From NCBI GenBank assembly GCA_001797845.1, contig MGQN01000022.1, forward strand, positions 46,933 through 59,724: a stretch of 12,792 nucleotides of DNA. The letters are read 5' to 3'. A model generated the notes under the pieces. That model had not been told where the DNA came from. It made no database searches and worked only from the letters and a program-made list of their open reading frames with translations. Origin of the DNA: Deltaproteobacteria bacterium RBG_16_44_11. GTDB taxonomy: Bacteria > Desulfobacterota > Syntrophia > Syntrophales > Smithellaceae. How positions within the stretch are numbered: the stretch's first letter is position 1; every line of letters begins with the position of its first letter. Of the stretch, positions 1 to 6,479 are shown piece by piece. A program made the translations under genes and the position numbers.

Positions 1-470
1 TATTTCTTCCCAATTATTACAGCGAAGTCCCACTGCAAATCCAACAGGCCAAGCGTTTAGGCATAAAAATTCCTTTTATCGGCAGTGATTCGTGGGGCAG
101 TGAAGAATTATTAAAACTCTGCGGCAATGATTGCAACGGTTTCTATTTTAGTACTCACTATGCCGCCGACGCCGCAACACCGGTAACAAAAATATTCATT
201 GAAAATTATAAATCTAAATATGGAAGCACACCCGATGATGTGGCCGCTTTGACCTATGATTCCTTCGGCCTGCTCTGGCAGGCATTGAAAAGCTCCGGTA
301 AAAACGACCGTAAGGCCGTGCGTGACGCTCTGGCTAAAATTCCGAAATACGAAGGCGTGACCGGCACGATGCAATTTAAAGAAGGCTCCGGCGATCCGAT
401 TAAGAGTGCTGTTATTCTGAAGATTACAGACGGAAAATTTACATGGTTTGCCAACGCCAAACCGTATTAG
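1..470 (+). CDS. livK: Branched-chain amino acid ABC transporter substrate-binding protein, 3' end (partial)
   Basis: The reading frame is open from base 3 to the TAG at 468-470 and gives 155 C-terminal residues; the N-terminus with the signal peptide lies outside the window. The protein should be the periplasmic solute receptor that delivers a leucine/isoleucine/valine-type ligand to the permease encoded just downstream. The fragment reads like the second lobe of type I periplasmic binding proteins (Peripla_BP_6): a QQAKRLGIKIPFIGSDSW segment, then a YKSKYGSTPDD helix, an AALTYDSF segment and the closing GVTGTMQFKEGSGDP...ILKITDGKF pattern typical of LivK-like proteins. Gene order (binding protein, then livHMGF) supports the call. 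This family is broad, so the true ligand could be another amino acid, an amide or a short acyl compound. Family assignment is firm; substrate is inferred. Confidence 0.9.
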   Translation, partial: FLPNYYSEVPLQIQQAKRLGIKIPFIGSDSWGSEELLKLCGNDCNGFYFSTHYAADAATPVTKIFIENYKSKYGSTPDDVAALTYDSFGLLWQALKSSGKNDRKAVRDALAKIPKYEGVTGTMQFKEGSGDPIKSAVILKITDGKFTWFANAKPY

Positions 471-499
471 CAGCATATAAACCAGCACTCTTTTTCAAG

Positions 500-538
500 T
501 CCCCCTTTTACTTGTGCCCTTCAGGGTATAAAGGGGGA
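500..538. repeat. Imperfect hairpin after the binding-protein gene
   Basis: TCCCCCTTT at 500-508 pairs with AAAGGGGGA at 530-538. A short inner CCC/GGG stem (517-519 with 524-526) closes on a four-base loop. No T-run follows, so it is not a textbook rho-independent terminator. It more resembles a dispersed C-tract/G-tract inverted repeat that could protect the 3' end of the binding-protein mRNA and let it outnumber the permease transcripts. Stem seen directly; role inferred. Confidence 0.5.
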
Positions 539-581
539 TGACCTAAAGGTTATGCGTTAAGGGGAATTTTACTAGTTTCAT

Positions 582-618
582 AAAATCCTCCCCGACCCTC
601 CTTTATATAAGAAGGGAG
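582..618. repeat. Second, degenerate C-tract/G-tract inverted repeat upstream of livH
   Basis: The stretch starts AAAATCCTCCCCGACCCTCC and its CTCCTTT arm at 598-604 pairs with AAGGGAG at 612-618 (one G-U pair, seven-base loop). It resembles the element at 500-538 and may be a second decayed copy of the same intergenic repeat. Between them, GGGGAATTTT (561-570) can also pair with AAAATCCTCCCC (583-594) with a bulge, so the whole livK-livH spacer can fold. No consensus promoter was seen here. Confidence 0.4.
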
Positions 619-647
619 TAATAAGGAGTCTTTATAATCTCAACTCT

Positions 648-1523
648 ATGGCCTATATCTTCCAGCAAATCCTCAACGCCCTGCAACTGGGAAGCATTTA
701 TGCATTAATCGCCCTTGGCTACACCATGGTTTACGGCATTCTAACCATGATTAACTTCGCGCACGGCGATTTATTTATGGTCGGCGCTTTCTTCTGTTTT
801 CTTATCGCCGTTTATCTTAAATTATCCTTTGTTCCTACGCTTCTTTTATCCGTGCTGGGAGTTGCCTGCCTAGGCGTCGTCATCGAGCGGCTCGCCTACA
901 AACCTCTGCGCAACGCTCCGCGCGTGTCGGCTATTATCACCGCTCTGGGTGTCGGGCTTTTTCTGGAAAACTTCACTTTAGCGTTAAGCCCTTATCCCAA
1001 ACATATCCCCGCGCTGATTGCCGACAAAACATGGTTAATAGGCAGCGTTTCTATTTCCTCTCTGCAAATTATTATCATTGCCTTATCGCTTTCACTGATG
1101 TTGGTTTTGGATTTTATTGTTCAGCGGACAAAAGCAGGTATGGCGATGCGCGCCATTTCCTGGGACAAAACAGTTGTGCCCCTGATGGGCGTACCCGTAA
1201 ATAAAATCATTTCTCTAACCTTCGCCATCGGAACTGGCTTGGGCGGTGCGGCCGGCATGATGTATGGGCTGGCCTACCCGGTGATCGATCCTTACATGGG
1301 CATTATGGTCGGTTGGAAAGCTTTTATTTCAGCCGTTGTCGGCGGCATCGGTAATATCCGCGGCGCTATGATCGGCGGGTTTATTCTCGGTTCTGTGGAA
1401 ATTATGGTCGCGGCATTTTTACCCTCCACTTACCGTGATTTTGTGGCTTTTACTCTGCTCCTTATTTTGCTTATTTTCCGGCCTTATGGAATCTTAGGCA
1501 AACCTAATCCGCAAAAGGTGTAA
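648..1523 (+). CDS. livH: Branched-chain amino acid ABC transporter permease LivH
   Basis: First inner-membrane permease subunit of the LIV-type importer; pairs with LivM to form the channel. At 291 residues it has normal family length and is strongly hydrophobic throughout, with about eight predicted membrane segments. The N-terminus (FQQILNALQLGSIYALIALGY, then TMVYGIL and NFAHGD) is the classic LivH opening. The cytoplasmic coupling loop that contacts the ATPases is visible as VVGGIGNIRGAMIGG at about residues 230-244. The ATG at 648 fits the family N-terminus, but the only good ribosome binding site (AAGGAG, 623-628) lies 19 nt upstream, with no in-frame start codon between, so initiation may be weak or use RNA folding. 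It is followed after 2 nt by livM. Fold and family are certain; substrate specificity is set by the binding protein. Confidence 0.96.
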   Translation: MAYIFQQILNALQLGSIYALIALGYTMVYGILTMINFAHGDLFMVGAFFCFLIAVYLKLSFVPTLLLSVLGVACLGVVIERLAYKPLRNAPRVSAIITALGVGLFLENFTLALSPYPKHIPALIADKTWLIGSVSISSLQIIIIALSLSLMLVLDFIVQRTKAGMAMRAISWDKTVVPLMGVPVNKIISLTFAIGTGLGGAAGMMYGLAYPVIDPYMGIMVGWKAFISAVVGGIGNIRGAMIGGFILGSVEIMVAAFLPSTYRDFVAFTLLLILLIFRPYGILGKPNPQKV

Positions 1524-1525
1524 TC

Positions 1526-2569
1526 GTGCCGAAACTAAAAGCCGTATATCAAACTCTACTCAATAAATGGTACGCCGTAATTGCGCATAGATTTTTCTGG
1601 CCGTTTTTCCTTATCGCGGGCTTGCTTTTTTCTATCGCTGCGTCGAGCTTTGACCTTATAGACTTATATGTACAGCTGATCTTAATTTACGTGGGAATCA
1701 ACATCATCCTCACGATTAGTCTCAATTTGATTAACGGCTACATGGGTGAATTTTCCATTGGTCATGCCGGTTTCATGGCGATTGGGGCTTACATCGCTTC
1801 GCTTTTAACCGTAAATATTTTCCCGCCGTCAGCAATAAATTTTCTTTTCCCGGTAGCGGTTTTGGCCGGTGGACTAGGAGCCGCACTTATCGGACTTCTC
1901 GTAGCCGTACCGTCTTTTAAAACACGAGGTGATTATCTGGCGATTGTTACGCTTGCCTTCGGTATGATTGTTAAATCCGGTATTGAAAATATAGAAGCAA
2001 TAGGCGGGCCGCGCGGTTTTTTAGGTATGGAGAAGCTCACCACCCTTCCCTGGGTTTTTTTCTGGACGGTTTTATCGGTGTGGGTTATCCGCAATCTGGT
2101 TTATTCCAACTTCGGAAGAGGAGTTCTTTCGATTCGCGAAGACGAAATCGCCAGCGACTTGATGAGCGTAAACACGCGACAGGTGAAGGTCATTGTTTTT
2201 GTCGTTTCCTCATTTTTTGCCGGAATAGCCGGCGGATTATTCGCTCACGCGCTCCAATATATCAATCCGCGAATGTTCGATATCCTTAAATCCACCGATA
2301 TTTTGATCATGGTTTATCTGGGCGGTATCGCTTCCATTGCGGGCTCGATTATCGGCGCTGTAATTTACACCATCTTGCTGGAAGTATTGCGACCGCTAGG
2401 CATCTGGCGAATGGTCTTCATGCCGCTGATGCTTGTGCTTTTAATGATTTACCGCCCCCGCGGCATTATGGGTCTGAGGGAAGCACGCCTGTTTGTACCT
2501 TTGCGTGATTTACTCGCGGTGAAGTTTTGGAAGCAAAAGAAAAAGGAGGCTGACGATGCCCCTGCTTGA
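1526..2569 (+). CDS. livM: Branched-chain amino acid ABC transporter permease LivM
   Basis: Second inner-membrane permease subunit, 347 residues, partner of LivH. After a short hydrophilic N-terminus come repeated membrane segments. Family landmarks visible are LNLINGYMGEFSIGHAGFMAIGAYIASLL near residues 65-93, TRGDYLAIVTLAFG with the following IGGPRG segment, and the coupling loop MVYLGGIASIAGSIIGA in the C-terminal half. It ends in a charged cytoplasmic tail (KQKKKEADD). The start is GTG at 1526, two bases after the livH stop, with AAAAGG (1513-1518) as binding site inside the end of livH. The last 14 bases overlap livG, so livM and livG should be translationally coupled. Nothing looks truncated or atypical. 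Confidence 0.96.
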   Translation: MPKLKAVYQTLLNKWYAVIAHRFFWPFFLIAGLLFSIAASSFDLIDLYVQLILIYVGINIILTISLNLINGYMGEFSIGHAGFMAIGAYIASLLTVNIFPPSAINFLFPVAVLAGGLGAALIGLLVAVPSFKTRGDYLAIVTLAFGMIVKSGIENIEAIGGPRGFLGMEKLTTLPWVFFWTVLSVWVIRNLVYSNFGRGVLSIREDEIASDLMSVNTRQVKVIVFVVSSFFAGIAGGLFAHALQYINPRMFDILKSTDILIMVYLGGIASIAGSIIGAVIYTILLEVLRPLGIWRMVFMPLMLVLLMIYRPRGIMGLREARLFVPLRDLLAVKFWKQKKKEADDAPA

Positions 2570-3326
2570 GATTAGAAATCTTACCCATCGTTTTGAGGGA
2601 TTATGCGCTGTTTCCGATTTCAACTTTACACTCGCGTCAAACGAGCTAGTCGGCATTATCGGGCCCAACGGCGCGGGAAAAACAACTGTCTTTAATTTGA
2701 TTACCGGCGTCTACCGTGCCACGGAAGGCAGTATCTATTTTACCGGAAATGAACTTGTCGGCAGGACTCCGCACCAGATAACTAAATTGGGCATCGCCCG
2801 CACCTTCCAGAATATTCGCCTGTTTAAAGAGCTGACTGTATTGGACAATGTGCGCATCGCGCGCTACGGACAGGCAATTTACAGTCCGATGGAAGCACTT
2901 CTGCATATAGGGCGTTACAATGCTGAAGAAAAAAGAATCACTGATCACGCAATGGAACTGTTATCAATTTTCAAGCTGGATGACGCGGCCAATGAACGAT
3001 CAAAAAACCTTCCCTACGGTTTGCAACGCAAGCTGGAAATCGCGCGGGCGCTGGCGACAGACCCCCAACTGCTGCTTCTCGATGAACCAGCCGCGGGAAT
3101 GAATCCCAACGAAATTAAACAGCTCATGGAATTTATCGGGTGGATCAGAAAAACTTTTCAGGTAACTATTATTCTCATCGAACATCAGATGCGGCTGGTG
3201 ATGGGCATTTGTGAACGGCTGATGGTTCTCGATTTCGGCGCAACAATCGCGGAAGGCCTGCCCGCGCAAATTCAGAATAATGTGAAAGTAATGGAAGCCT
3301 ATCTGGGTAAGGAACTGGTGAAATAA
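2556..3326 (+). CDS. livG: Branched-chain amino acid ABC transporter ATP-binding protein LivG
   Basis: Cytoplasmic ATPase subunit, 256 residues, energising the LivHM channel together with LivF. Visible motifs in order: Walker A GPNGAGKTT (residues 36-44), the LivG-typical ARTFQNIRLFKELTV segment carrying the Q-loop, ABC signature LPYGLQRKLEIARAL (from residue 152), Walker B LLLLDEP with D176 and E177, and the switch histidine H210 in LIEHQM. The signature is the LivG variant (xYGxQ) rather than LSGGQ, which is normal for this subunit. The ATG at 2556 follows a strong AAAGGAGG site (2542-2549) placed inside livM. The stop shares one base with the livF start (TAATG). Complete and apparently functional. 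Confidence 0.97.
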   Translation: MPLLEIRNLTHRFEGLCAVSDFNFTLASNELVGIIGPNGAGKTTVFNLITGVYRATEGSIYFTGNELVGRTPHQITKLGIARTFQNIRLFKELTVLDNVRIARYGQAIYSPMEALLHIGRYNAEEKRITDHAMELLSIFKLDDAANERSKNLPYGLQRKLEIARALATDPQLLLLDEPAAGMNPNEIKQLMEFIGWIRKTFQVTIILIEHQMRLVMGICERLMVLDFGATIAEGLPAQIQNNVKVMEAYLGKELVK

Positions 3327-4042
3327 TGCGAGGTAATTTGCTTCTTTCCGTGTGCAATTTGAATGTCACGTATGGCAGCATCAATGCCGTTAAGGGCGTT
3401 TCCTTTGATGTTGACCAGGGTGAGATTGTTACTCTCATCGGAGCAAACGGCGCGGGAAAATCTTCCATCCTCAGAACCATATCGGGCATTATTCCTTACC
3501 AGGGAAGCATCAGCTATAAGGGCAATGATTTGAAGCAGATTGCCGCCGATACAATTGTAGACAGGGGAATTGCTCAGGTTCCGGAAGGCCGCGGCATATT
3601 CGGCAATCTGACCGTGCTGGAGAATCTGAAATTAGCCACATGGCAGAGAAAAGACAAAAACAAAATTGCTCGCGATTATGAACGTGTTTTTGCTCTATTT
3701 CCCCGGCTTCGCGAACGAAAGCGACAGTTGGGCGGCATGCTTTCGGGTGGCGAGCAACAGATGCTGGCTGTGGGCCGCGCGCTGATGAGCGATGCAGAAT
3801 TGCTCTTATTAGATGAGCCTTCGATGGGTTTATCGCCTGTTTTGGTACGCGATATTTTTCTGATTCTTGTGGAAATAAATAAGGCCGGAAAAACTATTCT
3901 TTTGGTCGAACAAAATGCCAATATGTCTTTGCATATCGCCTCCCGCGGCTACGTTCTGGAAACAGGAAAAATTGTTCTTACAGGCAGCGGCAAAGAGTTA
4001 ATGGGAAACCCCAGGGTTAAAGAAGCATACCTGGGAGGGTAA
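3326..4042 (+). CDS. livF: Branched-chain amino acid ABC transporter ATP-binding protein LivF
   Basis: Second cytoplasmic ATPase of the importer, 238 residues, forming the nucleotide-binding heterodimer with LivG. Motifs: Walker A GANGAGKSS (residues 39-47), GIAQVPEGRGIFGNLTVLENL (LivF-specific segment after the Q-loop), signature LSGGEQQMLAVGRAL (from residue 139), Walker B LLLLDEPSMGLSP with D163 and E164. The switch position is Gln196 (LLVEQN) instead of His; that is usual in LivF and not a defect. The ATG at 3326 overlaps the livG stop by one base. An alternative TTG start at 3338 has GCGAGG four bases upstream and would trim four residues. It is the last gene of the operon; the next gene is convergent. 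Confidence 0.96.
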   Translation: MRGNLLLSVCNLNVTYGSINAVKGVSFDVDQGEIVTLIGANGAGKSSILRTISGIIPYQGSISYKGNDLKQIAADTIVDRGIAQVPEGRGIFGNLTVLENLKLATWQRKDKNKIARDYERVFALFPRLRERKRQLGGMLSGGEQQMLAVGRALMSDAELLLLDEPSMGLSPVLVRDIFLILVEINKAGKTILLVEQNANMSLHIASRGYVLETGKIVLTGSGKELMGNPRVKEAYLGG

Positions 4043-4120
4043 ACAGTACCTAATAATTGGATAAGATACAGGAACTCAAAGGTAAAGCGTAGTGTTGTGT
4101 GCGAAGCGTCAGTCCGGCGA

Positions 4121-4151
4121 ATGCTGGAACCGGCGCATGCCGGGGCAGCAT
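4121..4151 (+). terminator. Two-tier hairpin downstream of livF, possible terminator
   Basis: ATGCTG (4121-4126) pairs with CAGCAT (4146-4151), and inside it CCGGC (4130-4134) pairs with GCCGG (4139-4143) around a GCAT loop; a GAA/GG internal loop separates the two stems. It lies 78 nt after the livF stop. There is no T-tract, so termination efficiency is doubtful; it may only mark the 3' end of the liv mRNA, or be a dispersed repeat unit. Confidence 0.4.
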
Positions 4152-4190
4152 ACCTTGGGAGATAAATTTAGATTAATTCCTTCAATAGTC

Positions 4191-4218
4191 CTGGATTCCC
4201 GCCTGCGCGGGAATGACA
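4191..4218. repeat. 28-nt hairpin repeat, copy 1
   Basis: The 28-base element has a perfect 8-bp stem, ATTCCCGC (4195-4202) with GCGGGAAT (4207-4214), around a CTGC loop, framed by CTGG and GACA. A second copy, 25 of 28 bases identical, lies at 6348-6375. A TTTTT run follows at 4222-4226, so on the + strand it could also help end livF transcription. It sits between the convergent livF and anti-sigma genes, a usual place for such repeats. Confidence 0.75.
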
Positions 4219-4258
4219 TGGTTTTTATGTTCTAAAGTTGACAATGACATGCGGTACC

Positions 4259-5314
4259 TTAATCACTCAGAATCTCTATCACCAATAACTTATCGTATTT
4301 ATTACTAATTATTGGTAATTCTTTTTCTTCGACTCGCCCTATTATTTTCAATTGAGTTATAAAATCTTTCACTTTTTGCGTTTTGATTTCGGCGCTTATA
4401 ACAACTTTACCTGCCGATGTCTGCTTGACAATATTTTTTGCTTCATATTTAGTCAGAAGCTTTTCAACTTCGCCGACGGCGGTATTAATATTTGCAACAT
4501 GCACAGATATAGTGGGCTTCGGAATCATGCTTTGTACTTCCGGCGCCCTGTTCTCTTTCATTGCTGCGTCTGAAGTATATCCTTCTCTTTTTCTTTCTAT
4601 CGAAGCGTATGGAGGCACAGCAACTTGTTCTGCTTCTGCCTTTTTTGCGGGGATAGATGCCAGTTTTGCTCTTCCTTTATCGGCAGAGACATCTGCCTTC
4701 ATGACTTTGGCCATATCGGCGGCTCCCGCACTTATGTTCTTTTGGGGTATTTCCTTTTTTGGTTCCTTGATTTTCGGCGCTGCAACACCGGAAAATGCAT
4801 CATATATATCCGCTTTTTCATCTCGTGTATCTTTTCTGGAAGCAACTTTTTCCTTTGTCACAGTTGTCGTGACAGCCTCAGACGCCTTTTCAGTTTGTTG
4901 AGGAATCGGCTCTTTTCCGGCTTCCATGACCGGCGTCGGCGCTTGCGGCGGTAAAACCTCTTTCATCTGCTCATCGCCTGCCCGGTAAATATAAACGGCG
5001 ATTACAACAATAAATATCGTGGCGAATACCTGAACGGGAACCTTTATCCGCAAAGGATAAAACCATTTTTGAGTAAAGCTTTTCTTTTTTGCATCTTCGC
5101 GCACTCTGGCCATTATTTTTTGCTTGAACCAAGGCGGCGGCTCCACTTCCGCAAGGCCATCTACAAGCCTTCCTGTCTTTTGCAGTTGGGCTAACGCCTT
5201 TGCGCAACTTGGACAAGACTTCAGATGCTCTTCAACCGCTCGCTTATCTGCGGGAGATAGCAAATTATCCAAATACAAAGGCAGGCTATTTTCGATATCT
5301 TTGCAGTTCATCAT
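4259..5314 (-). CDS. Transmembrane zinc-finger anti-sigma factor with long periplasmic domain
   Basis: Likely holds the ECF sigma factor encoded just upstream at the membrane until an envelope signal releases it. The 351-residue protein begins with an anti-sigma zinc-binding domain (zf-HC2/ZAS type): Cys4 and the H30-x3-C34-x2-C37 motif (HLKSCPSC). A basic stretch and one membrane segment (about residues 92-110) follow. The rest, about 240 residues, would be periplasmic: a low-complexity Lys/Ala/Pro/Glu-rich linker (about 115-260), then a compact C-terminal domain of about 85 residues (ISVHVANINTAVGEVEKLL to the end) that resembles the DUF2275-type domain attached to other deltaproteobacterial anti-sigma factors; that match is from memory. 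The ATG at 5314 overlaps the sigma stop as ATGA, and a second ATG follows immediately. The signal sensed is unknown. Confidence 0.88.
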   Translation of the reverse strand: MMNCKDIENSLPLYLDNLLSPADKRAVEEHLKSCPSCAKALAQLQKTGRLVDGLAEVEPPPWFKQKIMARVREDAKKKSFTQKWFYPLRIKVPVQVFATIFIVVIAVYIYRAGDEQMKEVLPPQAPTPVMEAGKEPIPQQTEKASEAVTTTVTKEKVASRKDTRDEKADIYDAFSGVAAPKIKEPKKEIPQKNISAGAADMAKVMKADVSADKGRAKLASIPAKKAEAEQVAVPPYASIERKREGYTSDAAMKENRAPEVQSMIPKPTISVHVANINTAVGEVEKLLTKYEAKNIVKQTSAGKVVISAEIKTQKVKDFITQLKIIGRVEEKELPIISNKYDKLLVIEILSD

Positions 5315-5940
5315 AAATCACCAATTACTTTTACCAGACAATCCTTGAGCGCGTTTCTGGCGCGGGAAAGTCTGGATTTAACCGTCCCCTCGGGTATTTT
5401 CAAAATATCTTTTATCTCTTCATAAGAAAAACCCTGTATGTCTCTGAGCACCAGAACTTCTCTATATTCTTCATCAAGGGAAGTTATGCATTTTTGCACC
5501 TGCGCTTCCCTTTCCCGTTTTTCCATTTGCGCACCCGGGTTTGCATCATTTGCAGAAGATTGACACATTACTCCTTCTATTTTCATCTCTCCGGAATCAT
5601 CAATGGAAACACCTTCACGTTGAGTTATGTTTCGCAGTTGTTTCAAACGATTCTTAGAATAATTAACGACGATTCTATATAACCATGTAGAAAACTTTGC
5701 CTCCGCCTTAAACTTTTTTATAGATTTATAAGCCGCAAGGAATGCCTCCTGAGTAACATCACAGGCTTCGTCATAATCGCCCATCATCCGGTAAGCAATG
5801 TTTAACATTTTCTTCTGATGCCTTTCGACCAGAACATCAAAAGCGTCTGTATCGCCCTTCTGGCACAGGACGACATATTCCAGATCTTCATCATTTATTG
5901 CTTTTTTACTATCTATTATATTAGACATCCAAAACAACAC
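5311..5940 (-). CDS. RNA polymerase sigma-70 family ECF sigma factor (RpoE-like)
   Basis: Alternative sigma factor that directs RNA polymerase to a stress or envelope regulon. Region 2 is clear (GDTDAFDVLVERHQKKMLNI, then MMGDYDEACDVTQEAF and FSTWLYRIVVNYSKN), as is region 4 near the C-terminus (residues 154-209: SLDEEYREVLVLRDIQGFSY, EEIKDIL, EGTVKSRLSRARNAL). The DVTQEAF and GTVKSRLSRAR motifs place it in the RpoE/ECF02-like class. I chose GTG at 5940 (209 residues) because AAGGGGA lies about six bases upstream; GTG at 5970 (219 residues) and ATG at 5928 (205 residues) are in the same frame but lack good spacing. The stop overlaps the anti-sigma start (ATGA), which implies coupled translation in near-equal amounts. 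Target promoters cannot be told from the window, and I found no convincing autoregulatory promoter upstream. Confidence 0.93.
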   Translation of the reverse strand: MLFWMSNIIDSKKAINDEDLEYVVLCQKGDTDAFDVLVERHQKKMLNIAYRMMGDYDEACDVTQEAFLAAYKSIKKFKAEAKFSTWLYRIVVNYSKNRLKQLRNITQREGVSIDDSGEMKIEGVMCQSSANDANPGAQMEKREREAQVQKCITSLDEEYREVLVLRDIQGFSYEEIKDILKIPEGTVKSRLSRARNALKDCLVKVIGDL

Positions 5941-6142
5941 TTTTGTTCCCCTTGTTTTCGGCCTAGACACACTGGAATTTACTACAATATCACAATAAAT
6001 TCATGATATTTTTAGACATTATGAATTTGAGTTTTCATTATTAGTGTGATTTAATTCAAAATTATTAAAAAACACCTAAATGTAAGTGTGAATGGACGGT
6101 GTTAAATCCTATAAAAATGTAAATTATAGGGGAATATAAGTG

Positions 6143-6373
6143 ATGAAAAGAACATCATTTCTAAATGACTTTCAATTTCTAACGCTATCAGTAGTTATCT
6201 TGTTCGTATTATTTATACCAGCAATGATCTACGCGGGGACGTTTTATAATTGGGAAAGAAACGGGGTCGCATCTTTACTCTTGACAATTGCCACTAAAGA
6301 ACCCCGCAAACCATTATCAGTCTTATCTTTTCTACTTTTACAAAATACTGGATTCCGGCCTTCGCCGGAATGA
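6143..6373 (+). CDS. Possible small secreted protein, 3' end formed by a repeat
   Basis: Unrecognised ORF of 76 codons. In favour: ATG at 6143 (GTG at 6140 also possible) with AGGGGAA at 6128-6134, eight bases upstream, and a convincing Sec signal peptide (MKR, hydrophobic core about residues 12-29, cleavage plausible after IYA at 31). Against: only about 37 mature residues follow before the frame runs into the 28-nt repeat at 6348-6375, which supplies the last residues (TGFRPSPE) and the stop, and no domain is recognisable. It is divergent from the sigma factor gene and could be controlled from the same AT-rich spacer. It may be a genuine small exported protein or the decayed start of a longer gene interrupted by the repeat. 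Confidence 0.4.
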   Translation: MKRTSFLNDFQFLTLSVVILFVLFIPAMIYAGTFYNWERNGVASLLLTIATKEPRKPLSVLSFLLLQNTGFRPSPE

Positions 6374-6375
6374 CA
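6348..6375. repeat. 28-nt hairpin repeat, copy 2
   Basis: Same element as at 4191-4218: CTGG, then the stem ATTCCGGC (6352-6359) with GCCGGAAT (6364-6371) around a CTTC loop, then GACA. Relative to copy 1, one stem pair has changed on both sides (C-G to G-C), keeping perfect pairing; the only other difference is one loop base. It provides the 3' end and TGA stop of the small ORF starting at 6143. Confidence 0.75.
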
Positions 6376-6479
6376 GAGGATAGGCTGGATTTCGGGATTA
6401 CCCTAAAAATCAAGGGCATGAACCCCAAAGCAAGCGGATATTGCTTATCAAAAGCATTGTGCTGTGTTAGAAGAGTGTC

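Noticed and set aside
3908..3916. LivF has Gln196 where ABC ATPases usually have the switch histidine.
   Set aside because: The VEQN form is typical of LivF proteins, so it is not a defect or a novelty.
4101..4218. Closely spaced hairpins that might suggest a CRISPR or integron array.
   Set aside because: The hairpins are of different sequence, with no regular repeat-spacer pattern and no associated genes.
4238..4243. TTGACA box on the + strand downstream of livF.
   Set aside because: No matching -10 box lies at 16-18 bp and no + strand gene follows.
4383..4901. A 172-codon + strand frame opposite the anti-sigma gene.
   Set aside because: It is antisense to a gene with clear zinc-finger and membrane motifs, lacks a ribosome binding site and any recognisable domain, and reflects the low-complexity linker read backwards.
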